From NCBI GenBank assembly GCA_009617715.1, contig VTFK01000096.1, positions 186,001 to 250,000 on the forward strand: a DNA stretch of 64,000 nt, written 5' to 3'. A model generated the notes under the pieces. That model worked only from the letters and a program-made list of their open reading frames with translations. It ran no database searches and had not been told where the DNA came from. Within the stretch, counting starts at the first letter, position 1. Each line of letters opens with the position of its first letter. Below are positions 13,101 to 25,836 of this stretch, in pieces. The position numbers and the translations under genes are program-made. Source of the DNA: Plectrocnemia conspersa (taxonomy: Eukaryota > Arthropoda > Insecta > Trichoptera > Polycentropodidae).

Positions 13101-14028
13101 TAGTTTTTTATAAAGATAAATACAAAAAAAACATTATATGGAATAAACTAAATGTCGATTACATGAAATTTACGATTTTAATTATAAATAATATTCACAA
13201 ATTTGGTTTATGTTTTTCTGTTTTCTGCTTAAAACGATAAAAAAATGTTTTAAATTTTCCTCGTATCAAAAAAGAATTTTATGACAAAAAGTGACAAACC
13301 ATAATAGGTGATATTTAAAAAAATAATCCGCAATAACAAGAAATCACCTTAATATTTGATTACATATTAATTTGCTAAATTTAATAACAAGATAAACAGC
13401 TATAATCTAATACATATTATCTACTTTCTATCTGTGTATTTTTTACTTTATTCCACGAGATCGGATAAACCGCATTTTTTGCTGTGGCTTTTTCCTTCGT
13501 TTTGTAAATTATTCTGAAGAGCTACATATATTGTTATATTACGATTTTTTAAATTGCACAGACACTAATAATTTACATTTTATATAATACAGAATTTTTC
13601 CCTAAAAAAAAAAATTCTTGTTATTGCTATTAAAATGTTGATTTTAGGACGAACTTTTATTAGTTTATTTTTTACAATGTAATTTTTATTATTCGTGTAG
13701 AAATTACGTCCCTGTGTTTTTATGTACTTTTTCTCGATTACCGAGAACCGGCAAACTAGGGGGAAATTTCGGTAGATTGTCATATTATCTCGTGCCTTCC
13801 CCCACTTTCACAATCGGATTTCATTAGCGGGAAAGCCTTAAAATGTAATTTCAAAGAGGAAATAGGCACTTCCTTACTTATTTAAAACGTAGAAATTGTC
13901 TTTTTTATTACGCGAAATGGCACACATTACTTTCGGGACGCTTTAAAAGAAAGAAACATTTCCGGATTTTGGGTCAAATTTGATTCCGTTCGGAGTGGAC
14001 GTTTTCTTCTTGGCGTACGATAGACTAA

Positions 14029-14214
<186 letters not shown>

Positions 14215-14959
14215 TGAGTTGACACGGTTGAGGCAGGTCAGGGTTTTCGGTTCAGATTGTGTAAGTTTTTTTTATCGCTCGTCTGAACCAAGGTCTGAAG
14301 TTTCGAAAATTTAAATGATTTCAAAACATAACTGTTAAGGCAATTTGCAAGTACTATATCCGAGAGCGGCGAGGAGAGATTGTGACGGACGGATAGCCAC
14401 AGATAGCCGTTAAGATAATAATTAAAAATAAATCTAAGTGAATTAATTTAAATTTTAATACGGAACCGGTAATGATAATTAACAAAGCTTCGGTGATTTT
14501 CTTTTGCTGCTCGCGCTTACTGACACAGGATGTTTACAAAATGCGTGCAATGTAAGGAAGATTGCTCTTAAATGGCAAACTTAATTATCATAAAAATGTA
14601 TTATTTATATTAGGAATTATATATATCAATAAAAACATAATGCGAACTAGTCAATCTTAATTAAAGTAATAAATTAATTATTTTCTTTCTTGTTACTCAG
14701 ACTTTTAATTTTATAAAAAATTTTTAATATAAGATTCATATGTATGTTATAAATGTACTATTCTGTAATCTTTTTGGTTTAGATTCGTTAGTTTTTTTTT
14801 CTTCAACTTGCTTCTTATCTAAAAGGAATTTTTATTAAAGATACTTAAAACTCGAACAACCTAAACGTTTTAAAAATAGTCTTTGATAACGGAATAGTCC
14901 TTACTAAATTCAGAACTATATTATTAATACTAAATTCTCATAAATATAGTTACATATAT

Positions 14960-16090
14960 GCAAATCCCCGACTGGATAAATTCCCGCAGCCCGACTCTAG
15001 AAAAAATCATATCCTTCAGCCCTTTTATATAAATAAAAAGAGAGGAACATTGCCTTCAAAAGTGCTCACTTGTGTTAAAATTAAAAATTTAAACTCGCGG
15101 CACCATTTGTGTTAAGATTTGTTCGCAAATTATTGCTGATTTTATTGCTTTTTGAATGTTTATAAAATATTAGAAATATTCAATGAATGTAAATTAGTAG
15201 CAGTAAATTTAGGTATTCGATCTGAAAAATCAGATCGAACACCTAAGGAAGAAGCAAAGAAATAACGAAAAATCGACAACAGCACCAGCTGAATTATATA
15301 AATATAATATTTTTGTAGATTGCATTATCGGTAATTTGACAACTGTATTTAATACAGCAAAATAAGTAAATAATACATTCAGTTTCATGTGATTATTCCT
15401 AAAAGAAAATCTAAAAAAAACAGGCTCAGAAAATATTTTTTTAAATATGTCATTTAAATATAAATTATCTGGCAGGTGCTAGTAAAATTACATGATACTT
15501 TTCCATATATAGTAATATATACATATACATACTTATCATTATTTATGTACATCTGATGTATAAATATTACAGTGAATGTGTATTTTTTGGTAAAATTATA
15601 TTTTCCCTAGTAAAGTCTAAATACATTTTCACTAGTAGATATATATTTCTACTAGCAAAAATATAATTTAACTGATAGGCGCTAATATGCTGCTCTAAAA
15701 TGTCTATAAAACTCAATTAAACAGTTGCGAAACATCCATTTGCTGCTCAAACTCAAATCTAACCTAATGAAAATTTTAAAACTAATTATAATTTTAGAAA
15801 TTTTATTAGATCAAGTCCAAAATACGAAACTAAGCCAGCTCATCTTTCAAGGCAAAATAAGTGAAAGAATAAGTACAGACAGACATATTGCTTCATAGTT
15901 TATGTGCATTTCAATATTACATTATATTTTTAAAATATGATAGCTTTCCTTAACGATATTACTATAATCATCTAATATAAGAGCGCTGATCAAAGTATTT
16001 TCAAACCAAATTTTGGTCAATAGGAGAGCGCAAAAATCAATTATCACTTCTCAGAAGGCAAAAATTCGTTCCCACTGCGACGGCGCCGAC
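14960..16090 (+). repeat. Repeat A, long copy 1
   Basis: It aligns by eye with 22540-23680 over its length. Shared blocks, in order, include GAACATTGCCTTCAAAAG, TTATTGCTTTTTGAA, GAATGTAAATTAGTAG, TTTAGGTATTCGATCTGAA, AACACCTAAG, AATAATACATTCAGT, GGCAGGTGCTAGTAAAATTA, AACAGTTGCGAAAC and the 3' module AATAGGAGAGCGCAAAAA. No coding frame is maintained, so it is probably a non-autonomous transposon. Its class is unclear because termini and target-site duplications could not be fixed. Confidence 0.7.
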
Positions 16091-16290
16091 ACGATTTTAT
16101 TGCTTTTGACGTGAATTTTTGCCTTCTGAGAAGGGATAATTGATTTTTGCGCTCTTCTATTGATCAAAATTAGGTTTAGATGTGCTTTATTTGATTCTAA
16201 CTCGTAATATTGCTATAAAATTCTTAATATAAACGCTTGGTAATTGAGCGTTTTCTGGCAAGGAAAATAATTTCAATAATTTTTAATGTT
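16080..16290 (-). repeat. Repeat B in inverted position next to repeat A
   Basis: The 3' module of repeat A (about 16012-16080) is followed directly by the same module on the opposite strand (about 16110-16185). The GTTCCCACTGCGACGGCGCC segment and its surroundings lie between the arms. On the - strand the sequence continues upstream into the repeat B body (blocks around GTTTAGATGTGCTTTAT and AAACGCTTGGTAATTGAGCG on the + strand). The result is a large imperfect hairpin of about 75 bp per arm. Confidence 0.6.
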
Positions 16291-19200
16291 TAACTGAAAT
16301 ATTTCGCATAAAATATTATTTCAGAAAATATGTCGCAACTGTGGCTAATTTTTTTTCGTACCTATTATTATTTATTCAAGAAATTATATTACGGTGGTAA
16401 AAAATATATTAAGTGGCATTTTTGTCATGAGGTCCGGAATCATTGTTTTCCCAGGACCCTTATTCGCTCTCGGCAGTCCTGCATACATATGAACGCTTTA
16501 AATTATATCGAATATCCTTACTATACAACTCATTGCTTTAAAATGTATACACAGTAAGCTCAAATAATGTGATCTAAAAAAATAAGCATGATGACTAGTT
16601 TGAACCATTTACTTTTATGTATGAATAAAATCTTAACTTTCTGAGGGATGAGGGATACAGATGTTACACTGATGAATTAAGAGTTATAGTATGCAATGTT
16701 GTAAATTAAAATACAAATAGAAAATACAGTTACAAAGATAATATAGAATCAATACGCTCATTAAATAACATCTACAAGTTCTATTTTTTATAATATATTA
16801 ATCCAACATCCATTAAATTAATTTAGGTTTTTGGTATTTTTTTAGTAATGTATATTTTTACTATATTGTTACAGTTTATGTTATTGAATGTAGCTATTTT
16901 AATACTTTAACTGAATTATTAAAATATTAAAGTTGCTACATAGAAAGAATAAATTATTTTTTGCTATTATAGTGATGTATATAAATCGATTAAATCGTAG
17001 TTTAATTTTAAACGTTGGGTTTGTATAATATGGCAAGTATTTTGATACAGAAATTTGATACTAAAACAGGAATAAAATTATATAATGACTTGAAATATTA
17101 TGCTTTTTTTTCTTGTCACGTATGTACATTTCTATGAATGATAAAAATATAGTTAACTAGCTGATTTTAAAATCATTTCCTATACAGAACATGCTTATAT
17201 TTATTTTATTCAAGGACATATAAACATTGCATTTAGTTCAGTTTTAAAATATTTAGTTATAAGAAGCAATAATGATATATAAAAATATTCACATTACAGA
17301 GTTCTTCACAAGTCTTATCCATTTTTTAAAATGGTAACTAGATTAACTAGTCATCTATAAAATCATATATTATAAATTCATTATACGTTTATTTTTAAAG
17401 TATTTTGAGTAGTTTTAAGATTATAAGTGATATGTATAAAAAGTTAAAACATTTACAAAGAGATTTTTCGTCTTTTCCGTTAGTTTATCACATGATGATT
17501 CAAGACTAACAATTGTATTTAAACTATAGATTCCAAATAGTAAAACTAAAAATATTCGAATATATTTCAGAGCTAAATAATTCATTGTGAAAAATATAAA
17601 TTAGTATAATTAACTAATACAATATTGCTCATTAAATAAATTGAACATTTATATTAATTTTAAAAATATGTATAAGTATATTTTAAATTGATTCCTAACA
17701 GTGTCTTGATTGCTTCTACTATTTATTTTATTGTTAGTTATTTTTTGGGAATTTTCTTAATATTTAAAATATTTTTTTATTATTATATATACAAACAGGG
17801 TTTTTGCTCTTTATAAGAGATGAAAATTTTCATTTTCCATATCAAAAATCCTCACTTAAAAAAGAGACTTTTTATTTAACAATACTAGGAAAAATATTAA
17901 ATTAGCTTCTAAAATATCTAATATTGAATCAAAGAAAACGCTAAATATATTGTAAAATATTTAGAATATCTAATTGAAACTCTGCATCGATAGAAGAGGT
18001 TTTTTTATTATATATAAATAGCATTATGATTAATAGCAATATCATTTAGTAATACATTTCTTATATTTTAACAACCTATTTTTATCTCTTATTTTAACAA
18101 TAAATATTTGCTCTATTTCATTAGATAAAACGGTTAGAAAAATTGTAATCTAAAAGAAATACATAACTATAATCTGTGTTATAGATAAAGTATTTTATTT
18201 GCTTTATTAAATCATTATACCTAAACTAAACTTTTATATAAAAACTAATTAATTAATTTTAACAGATATTTCATATTAAAAATATATTTAATAAAAATGA
18301 TTATAGTTTTTATGAAGCCTTTAACATCATTAAATTAACACATATATATAAATAGCACATAAAGTTCATGAAACTTTAAAAATACAAACCTCCATTTTGA
18401 AATATGGTAAAACTGTCAATAAAGCAATGATATTTGGCTATCATCCAATATAAATAGAATGACATTAAAACCATCTCTCTTATATTACATTTTAAGAATA
18501 TATTTTTAATATATACATCTGCGTCAGAGGATCATAAAAATATAATTCTCTCAGATAAAATGTATGTAGTATACACATACATGTAAATTTTATGATTTAT
18601 AGTTTAGTTCATCAGGATTAATAATGGTTTAATGTGTTTCATAAGATGAAATCTTGTGTCATAAAATGTGCCGAGTTTTTATCTTACTGTGACAGCTAAA
18701 AGTGTTTGTTCTTTATTATTATTTTTTGCCCAAATTACGAATGCTTTTAAAATTGCCTTAATATTATTTAAAGACTTTTTAAACACTCTGTAGATTGTTG
18801 CTATATAATTTCTTTTATGTTCATACATCCCGTTAGGTAGTTAGTTAACATTACGGTGGGCACGCGCCGTCACGGTACGCAGCTTTTTGGATTTATCTTA
18901 AAAAAATTGTAAAACACATATATCTTATGTGTAATCATAATTCACGTATGTAGTATACGTACACATGTGTATGCTCTTTTAAGTTTCCCTTCTGTTCAAA
19001 TCGAAAAGATCGCTTTTCTTTTACAAATGACACCAATTTACTTCACGTCCTGGGACCCCCAAATGTTTGATGTTCGCAGACTAGCACGAAAAATACGCCT
19101 TGTCACTTTTTACGTAAATAAATTTATTCAATTCAATTAACTGTAGGAATAAATTTATGAGTAATTTTTTTCACTCGTGTTTATTTTTTATATGAAAAAC

Positions 19201-20429
19201 CAATATGTTTATATAACATGTGAGGAACTCGTTCGTTATGAAATTGTTAATTACGTTGCAGTGATTGCGTAATTTTTATACTGTACTAGGAAATAATCAA
19301 TCATTTTGCTTTAATATGAAATATTTAAGACTAAGCTTCTAATTTATAATACGAAAAAGAAAATGGGTGAAATTGTGTGTAGGACAGTTGTAGAGCGGTT
19401 TAGTCTAAAGCGGACTTTCCTAGTTACCTGACAGGTAACTACCAGGTGTAGAAAGCGAGACGATAAAGTGAAACAATACCATATTTTATTATGACGGAAC
19501 AACGTTTTTGCTAGATCGCGAACGTCAATAATAAAAAAATATTTACAGCGGTGTAATTTTTAATTTATATTTTTTTAATAACTTATTATGTATGAATTTC
19601 ATCAAAGATCTGGCTCGATTGATGCTTTATGAATATTTTAAAATAACGATGCATAATAATGTGAAATTATAGAATCGGATTCGAGTGTGTTATAAAATAA
19701 TTAATATTCTATATAAATATAACACTTAGCTAATGATCCATCACGTAAAAATATCCATTGAAAGTATTATGCACTGTATAAAGCACATGTTTTTAGTGAA
19801 CATAGATGTACAGATAATCTAATAACTTACCTACGTTTTGTGCTTATTCTGTTTTACAAATATCTGAATATTTTACCAGATATTTTGGCTAAAATGTACA
19901 TTTAATATTCACTATTTAGCCACAAAAATATTGTGAATCAGAATACTTAAATTTTAATTAGCTATTAAAATGCTATTTAATCTCTTTCATTTTTATTTAC
20001 CGCTTTTTTCGAAAATATCTTTTAAAATAAATGATTAATTAAAATGACACCAAATATTTTTTAATAAATCCAAATATAAACTGAATATTTTAAACAATTT
20101 ATTTTGGCTAAAATTATATTTTATCTTTCTATTTCATTTAATAACCAGTAAATAATTAATGTTATGTGATAATGAGTGTACAATATTTTACATTTTTGCC
20201 ACAAAGATAAGATAATTAGATTTGAAATCAAATTTTCCGTATTAGAAGATGGATTTTTTTAACACTAGCAATAAAATTTATTTTGGAAAAAATCTATGCA
20301 GTGAAATTTTATGTAAATTATTTTTTAAATATAATATATGACTTAATATAATATTTTTTTAGTAGTTTAAAAAGTCTAGACTTTTGAATCTAGATCTATA
20401 TGTATATAGAACACGATCTAAAATGTAGA

Positions 20430-20645
20430 ACCGATTGTTCCTATTACGATTATTACTTTTAACATGGATTTTTAACTATATACTTATAATAAATAAGAAT
20501 TGGTTGCAGTATATTAAAATCGAATTTTGCTCAATAGGCGAGCGCAAAAACAATTATTACTTCTCAGAAAGTAAAAATCCACGTCAAAAGCAAAAAAATC
20601 GTGCCGTCGCCGTCGCAGTGGGAACGCTTGTTACTAGGTAATGTA
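20430..20645 (+). repeat. Repeat B copy (3' module)
   Basis: It carries CAATAGGCGAGCGCAAAAAC, TTACTTCTCAGAAAGTAAAA, CACGTCAAAAGCAAAAAAAT and the terminus GTCGCAGTGGGAACG, matching the B copies at 2.6, 16.1, 48.1 and 52.9 kb. The open frame across it is incidental. Confidence 0.65.
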
Positions 20646-22539
20646 ATATTGTGTAGCATAATTTATTAAAATCAATTATCTAAAATAATATTATATTAGA
20701 ACTAGTTTAATAGTTTTTACTTGGTAATATAAACTTCAATTAGTAAGCAATGACTTATATAATATCACTACTTCAATTAACTAATCTTGTTCTAATGAAC
20801 TATTAGATGAAGGTCTAAAATAGTAGGATTTTTTTTAAACTTCTTCACCGATGGTTTTTATTTATCATATAAATAGCATATAAAGACAACTGGCAAAACA
20901 TATAACACGCCAAACGGGAATGTGGGAAGATTTTACAGGAAACTGGCAACATTTTGTCTTGGCTTTTCACAATAGCGACCGTGCGGGTTCGTATCCTCGC
21001 CGTCACGTTTCCTGCATACTATTTATATGCAGTGCCAAACAATTGGCAACGTGTTACACGGATGTAAAATACAAATATATATAATTTACTATTGTCCAAG
21101 CAGCGCCAGACATAGTTTCCTGTGTCGCGTTCTTCTGCTCTAACATGGTCACCCTGTGAAAATATTTTTTCAACTTCGCGCAAACGTTGCACTTTTCGAT
21201 AGCTATTCGACGAAAAGCTTTTTTGTTGGATTTTAGAGCTCAACCCAATTTAAGTATTGAAAACCGTAATTCAACAAAAGCGAACGGTCGGTCTCGTAGA
21301 AAAAAGTGTCGATAAGTAAGTAAATTAAGCAAAAAAAGGAGTTACTCGAGTGTCGCCGTATCTGATCGGCGAGGTGCAGTCAAAATTTAGATTTAAATAT
21401 ATTCATTCAATAATCTTTCTAATATATATCATAAATATACAATATACAGATAGTGTCTTAAGTATTTTAAACAACAATTGCAAATTATTTATTATTAATA
21501 GTGATTTTTATAATTATCTACTGAGCCTTTCGAGTGTTCATTGATAAAATATTAAATGCCGAGTCATTTCCTCTCGCAATGCAATAGCCTCTTCTTCACG
21601 CCACCTTACAAAAACCAAAGACTTCCTCCGGTGTTTAAAAAAAAATAAAAAATACAAGACCTCAACAACCTCATATGTCAAATAAAACGGTGTAAAAATA
21701 AACTCAGAGGCAACGAGAACATCATTTTAAATCCGTGTTCCGATCCAATACGGGACGTCACAAATAGAGTGGCTTGCAAAATATCATTAGGTTGTTTCAC
21801 TATTGTAGGGGGGCGTCCCGATCCCCAGGGAACTCCTGACAATTCATTCTATCCCCCTTAACTACATGCTGTGGAGCGACTCTCAAATATTCTATAGACT
21901 GAGGACCATTGATCTTGCTTTTCTACATATTCTGTTAAAATATTTTATATTCTATAAACACGTTTTTTTTAATAAAAATAATAATACAAATATATATATT
22001 ACATAACATAAAATATAATTCCATCCCCTGTCAACCTTCATATCATATCCCCTCGAGATTGTGTTGACCTTTCACTATTCAGAGGATGTCACACATTGCT
22101 TCAAATATTATAATTTCACAGTTATATGTGTATATATTATATATTATTATTAGTTGTTTTTTTTATAATTACTAGATATTGCACCGATGCGAATTTGTCC
22201 GGTCTAGTATATTACTACAGTGCAGTACAGTGGCCCCGAAAAGGGGTGACCGTGCTTCGACTCCCTTGGGGGACACATTACAGTGCCATTAAACCTGATT
22301 GAATTATACTAACGTTACTTATATCTAAATGTCACTCGTTTTATTCGAGGGCGGGGTTTCATAATACATTTTAGGGTTTTTCAATTGTATATAATTCGCT
22401 CGCCAAAAGTGAACTCATGTCATTTTTTTAGCATTACTTTTATGATCCTTTTACAGTGTATTATAATACATATTTATGTTACAGCAATAGTTCAATTAAA
22501 TATAATATTGATACATAATGTCCTTATTTAAAGGGGGGG

Positions 22540-23680
22540 AGACTTAGCAAAAATATATTTATAAAAAGAGTTAAAATTGACCTCAAATAATGAAGCTAAA
22601 CTTGTTTGAGATATGTATTTTAGCTATAAGTTTCTTTAGCATGTTTTATATTTTTTTGTACATATTATACAATTAATAAAAGGGGAGCGGAACATTGCCT
22701 TCAAAAGCACCCACTTCTTAAGTAGTAATTTCACTATAAACATTATTATTCAAATGAACAGATTATAGTTTTTTGACGCGGCTCCGTTTGTGTTAAAATT
22801 TGTTTGCACATTATTGTTTATTTTATTGCTTTTTGAACGTTTTGAAAAAATTTTAGACATGGGAGGAAATATTTAACGAATGTAAATTAGTAGTAGTAGA
22901 TTTAGGTATTCGATCTGAATTTTCATATTGAACACCTAAGAAAGAAGCAAAGAAATTTGATATTCTTATAGATTGTATTGTCGGTAATTTGACAGCTTAA
23001 TGCAGCAAAATAAATAAATAATACATTCAGTATCTTGTGGTAATTCTTAAAATAAAATCTAAAAAAAACAGTCTCGAATCTATTCCGAAAATATTTTTTT
23101 AAATATGTAATTTCAGTAAAATCATATCGGTATATATTTTCACCAGTAGATATATATTTTACCAATGAAAATATAAATTATCTGGCACGTGCTAGTAAAA
23201 TTATATGATTTAAACTTTTCTATATGTATATATGTAATATATTGTTTATATTTACATACTTATCATGTGTATTTTTTGGTAAAATTATATTTTCACTAGA
23301 AAACTCCAAATAAATTTTCACCAGTAGGTATATATTAGTATAGGCGCTAATATGCTTCTCTAAAATGTTTATGAAACTCAATTTGACAGTTTCAAAACGT
23401 CCATTTGCTGTTCAAACCCAAACCTAACCAAATGAAAGTTCTTAAACTAATTATAATTAAGTCCCAAATACTAAGCCAACTCATCTCTCAGGGGAGACAG
23501 ACATTGCATCTCACATATTGCTCCATAGTTTGTCTGCATTATTACACTATAAGAGTGCTAATTAAAGTATATATTCAATTTTAATTTTGGTCAATAGGAG
23601 AGCGCAAAAACAATGATCACTTCTCAGAAGGCAAAAATTCACGTCAAAAGCAATAAAATTGTGTCGGCGCCTGTAACGCA
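22540..23680 (+). repeat. Repeat A, long copy 2
   Basis: It is the homologue of 14960-16090, with the same block order and a 3' end in AATAGGAGAGCGCAAAAACA, then TCACGTCAAAAGCAATAAAA and GTGTCGGCGCC. Its 5' part contains AATATATTTATAAAAAGAGT and GACCTCAAATAATGAAGC, which also match 39440-39480 and, inverted, 49560-49620. These outgroup fragments help to define the 5' end of the family. Confidence 0.7.
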
Positions 23681-25638
23681 TAAAAATAAATAAATATTAA
23701 AGTCTTTGTATTTTAAAATATTAAAATACTGGCATATATTATATCTATTCCATAGTTGGTCAGTGATGAATAGATTAACTGACTGAAAAATCATGTATTC
23801 TATAAAAAATATTTTTTATTACAAGCTTTTTAATACCTGTTTTTTAAGGCTTTATAATCAGTAAGCTGTAAGATGTCTGAAAAGACAATATCGATGTATT
23901 AAAATATTTATATTAAAAAGAGCTTTTTCGTTGATTTATCACACATTAATTCAAAGCTAATTACATTAAAACTAGAGATTCTAAACTGTTATAATATAAT
24001 AATAAAGCTAAAGTAAGAAGAAAAATTAATTTTGAATTAATAAAATATATCACATTATATTTAATTACATTATAAATTCTAATATTATGAGCTTTTATTA
24101 TAATCAAAACATTAATTACAATTTAAAAATTATTTAATTCTAAATAACAACGCATTGAATGTTTCACATTTTTAATTGTTTTTTAACTTTCTCCTGATTG
24201 TTCCTGCAGTTATAAAGACATCTAGCTCATTAGTGGTTGATGTTATCATTGAGAGTGTTTAAAACAGTAGATCTTACTTTTCTGTTATTTCTTGGAAAGT
24301 ATATATTTTATCAAATTATTTTAAAAAAGTTGCATTTTAAAAATTGTGTAAAAATATTTATCAAAATGAATGGTTTGCAAAATAGATGCTTCGATATTAT
24401 TTTGCTGCAATTATATCAGAATCATTCTATTCAAATTCAAAAAAATGTTATAACCCTAGATTATAAAAAAAAACTATGCAGTTTAGAGATTGTTAAAAAA
24501 ACATTTTTCAATCCTAAAATTTTTATAAAATATATTTTATATTATTTTTTTAAAAGATAGGCAATGTTACCATATCTTTAATATTTTGCCAAGATTTTAT
24601 TTTCATTCATTAAAATTGTACAAAATGCAAATATATACCATTACAATTAAAATAAAGGATTGAAAATATCTATTACTCCAATTAATTTGCCCATACAGAT
24701 CAAAATATTTAAATATATATTAAAAAATGTGTTTCATAATATATGACCGATAAAAGTTGGACTTATTGGTTTTGCCTAAATTACTGAAAAATGCTATCAA
24801 GTGTTAGAAAGCAAAACGCTGATTTTTAGAAAAATAAAAACATAAAAGAAATATATTTATTAGTCACATTCAAAGCAATGCTATCTTATATTTTTATCAT
24901 TATTAAGTGTTATTATTTATAAAGTACATCAAATAAATGTTAACTTCTTAAAAATATTTTTTATCTATTCTGTAAAAGTCTTGCAATTTATAATATAGTA
25001 GTTAAAATATTGGCAAATAAGGAAAATAATATATTTTTCATTTATTTTTCGTAGTTAAAGATCAGTAACACTATCAGATACAAATATATGTACGTTTACT
25101 CGTAATTATATGTATGATAATAACTGTGTATTAATCAAGATTTAAGATAATATAATTAGCAATAATGTGTTGTAAATGAAGCTTGCGGTTAAAATTACAA
25201 AATCTGAAATAAATTTGAAGCACATCGGTCGGGTCTCACCTTTTGTTGAGAAGCAGTCCATTTTCCAGTGTCGTTTTTCGGGGGTGTCGTAATGCAAAAG
25301 CTCCACAATCCCCCAGCATATTGCCAGAAGCTTTGGGGCACAATTCACCCCGGTTATAAGTGAGTTACACTTAAGTGCTGGATTATTGTAAGCCAGTTAG
25401 CGGTGTTGTAAGCTACACTCTGTTTTATTGTAAGCCAGAATAAGTGATATTGCTCTCGATGGGGGGACGTCGATTCGTGTGATGTTCTAACCGGATAGCG
25501 GACCTGCTTTTTAGAAGGTTTTGAATTTTTAATATCATTAAAACTATTTAAGCATCCACAACAATGATCAAGGTCTCAATGTAAACGATTAATTCATGAT
25601 ATGCTTAAACCTAAATTGATTTTAAAATATTTTTGCAG

Positions 25639-25836
25639 GTATTACGAAACGGGAAGCTTCAAAGCTGGCGTAATAGGAGGTAGCAAACCAAAGGTGGCCA
25701 CGCCACCAGTCGTAGACGCGATAGCGGCCTACAAACGAGAAAATCCCACCATGTTCGCCTGGGAAATCCGAGATAGGCTGCTGTCCGAAGGGATATGCTC
25801 TCAAGACAACGTACCTAGCGTATCCAGTATTAACAG
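25639..25836 (+). CDS. sv: Pax2/5/8 exon 3 (paired domain, RED subdomain)
   Basis: This exon encodes the linker and second helix-turn-helix (RED subdomain) of the paired domain: [20 protein letters not shown], then [20 protein letters not shown], then [20 protein letters not shown] and VSSINR. The acceptor is TTTTTGCAG before 25639 and the donor is AACAG/GTATGT at 25837. It is 198 bp, with split Arg codons at both ends; in Pax2/5/8 genes this exon is also 198 bp. Substitutions such as FKAG, PPVVDAI and CSQDN agree with my memory of insect sv rather than vertebrate Pax2, Pax5 or Pax8. The recognition helix segment is intact, with no stop or frameshift. Confidence 0.97.

Noticed and set aside
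20949..21010. B-box-like GGTTCGTATCC in a GC-richer patch
   Set aside because: Only two or three T-stem pairs form and there is no A-box; it does not match the SINE family found elsewhere in the window.
24237..24560. 107-codon + strand frame in intron 2
   Set aside because: Lys/Phe/Ile/Leu-rich translation of AT-rich DNA with no motif; expected by chance at this composition.
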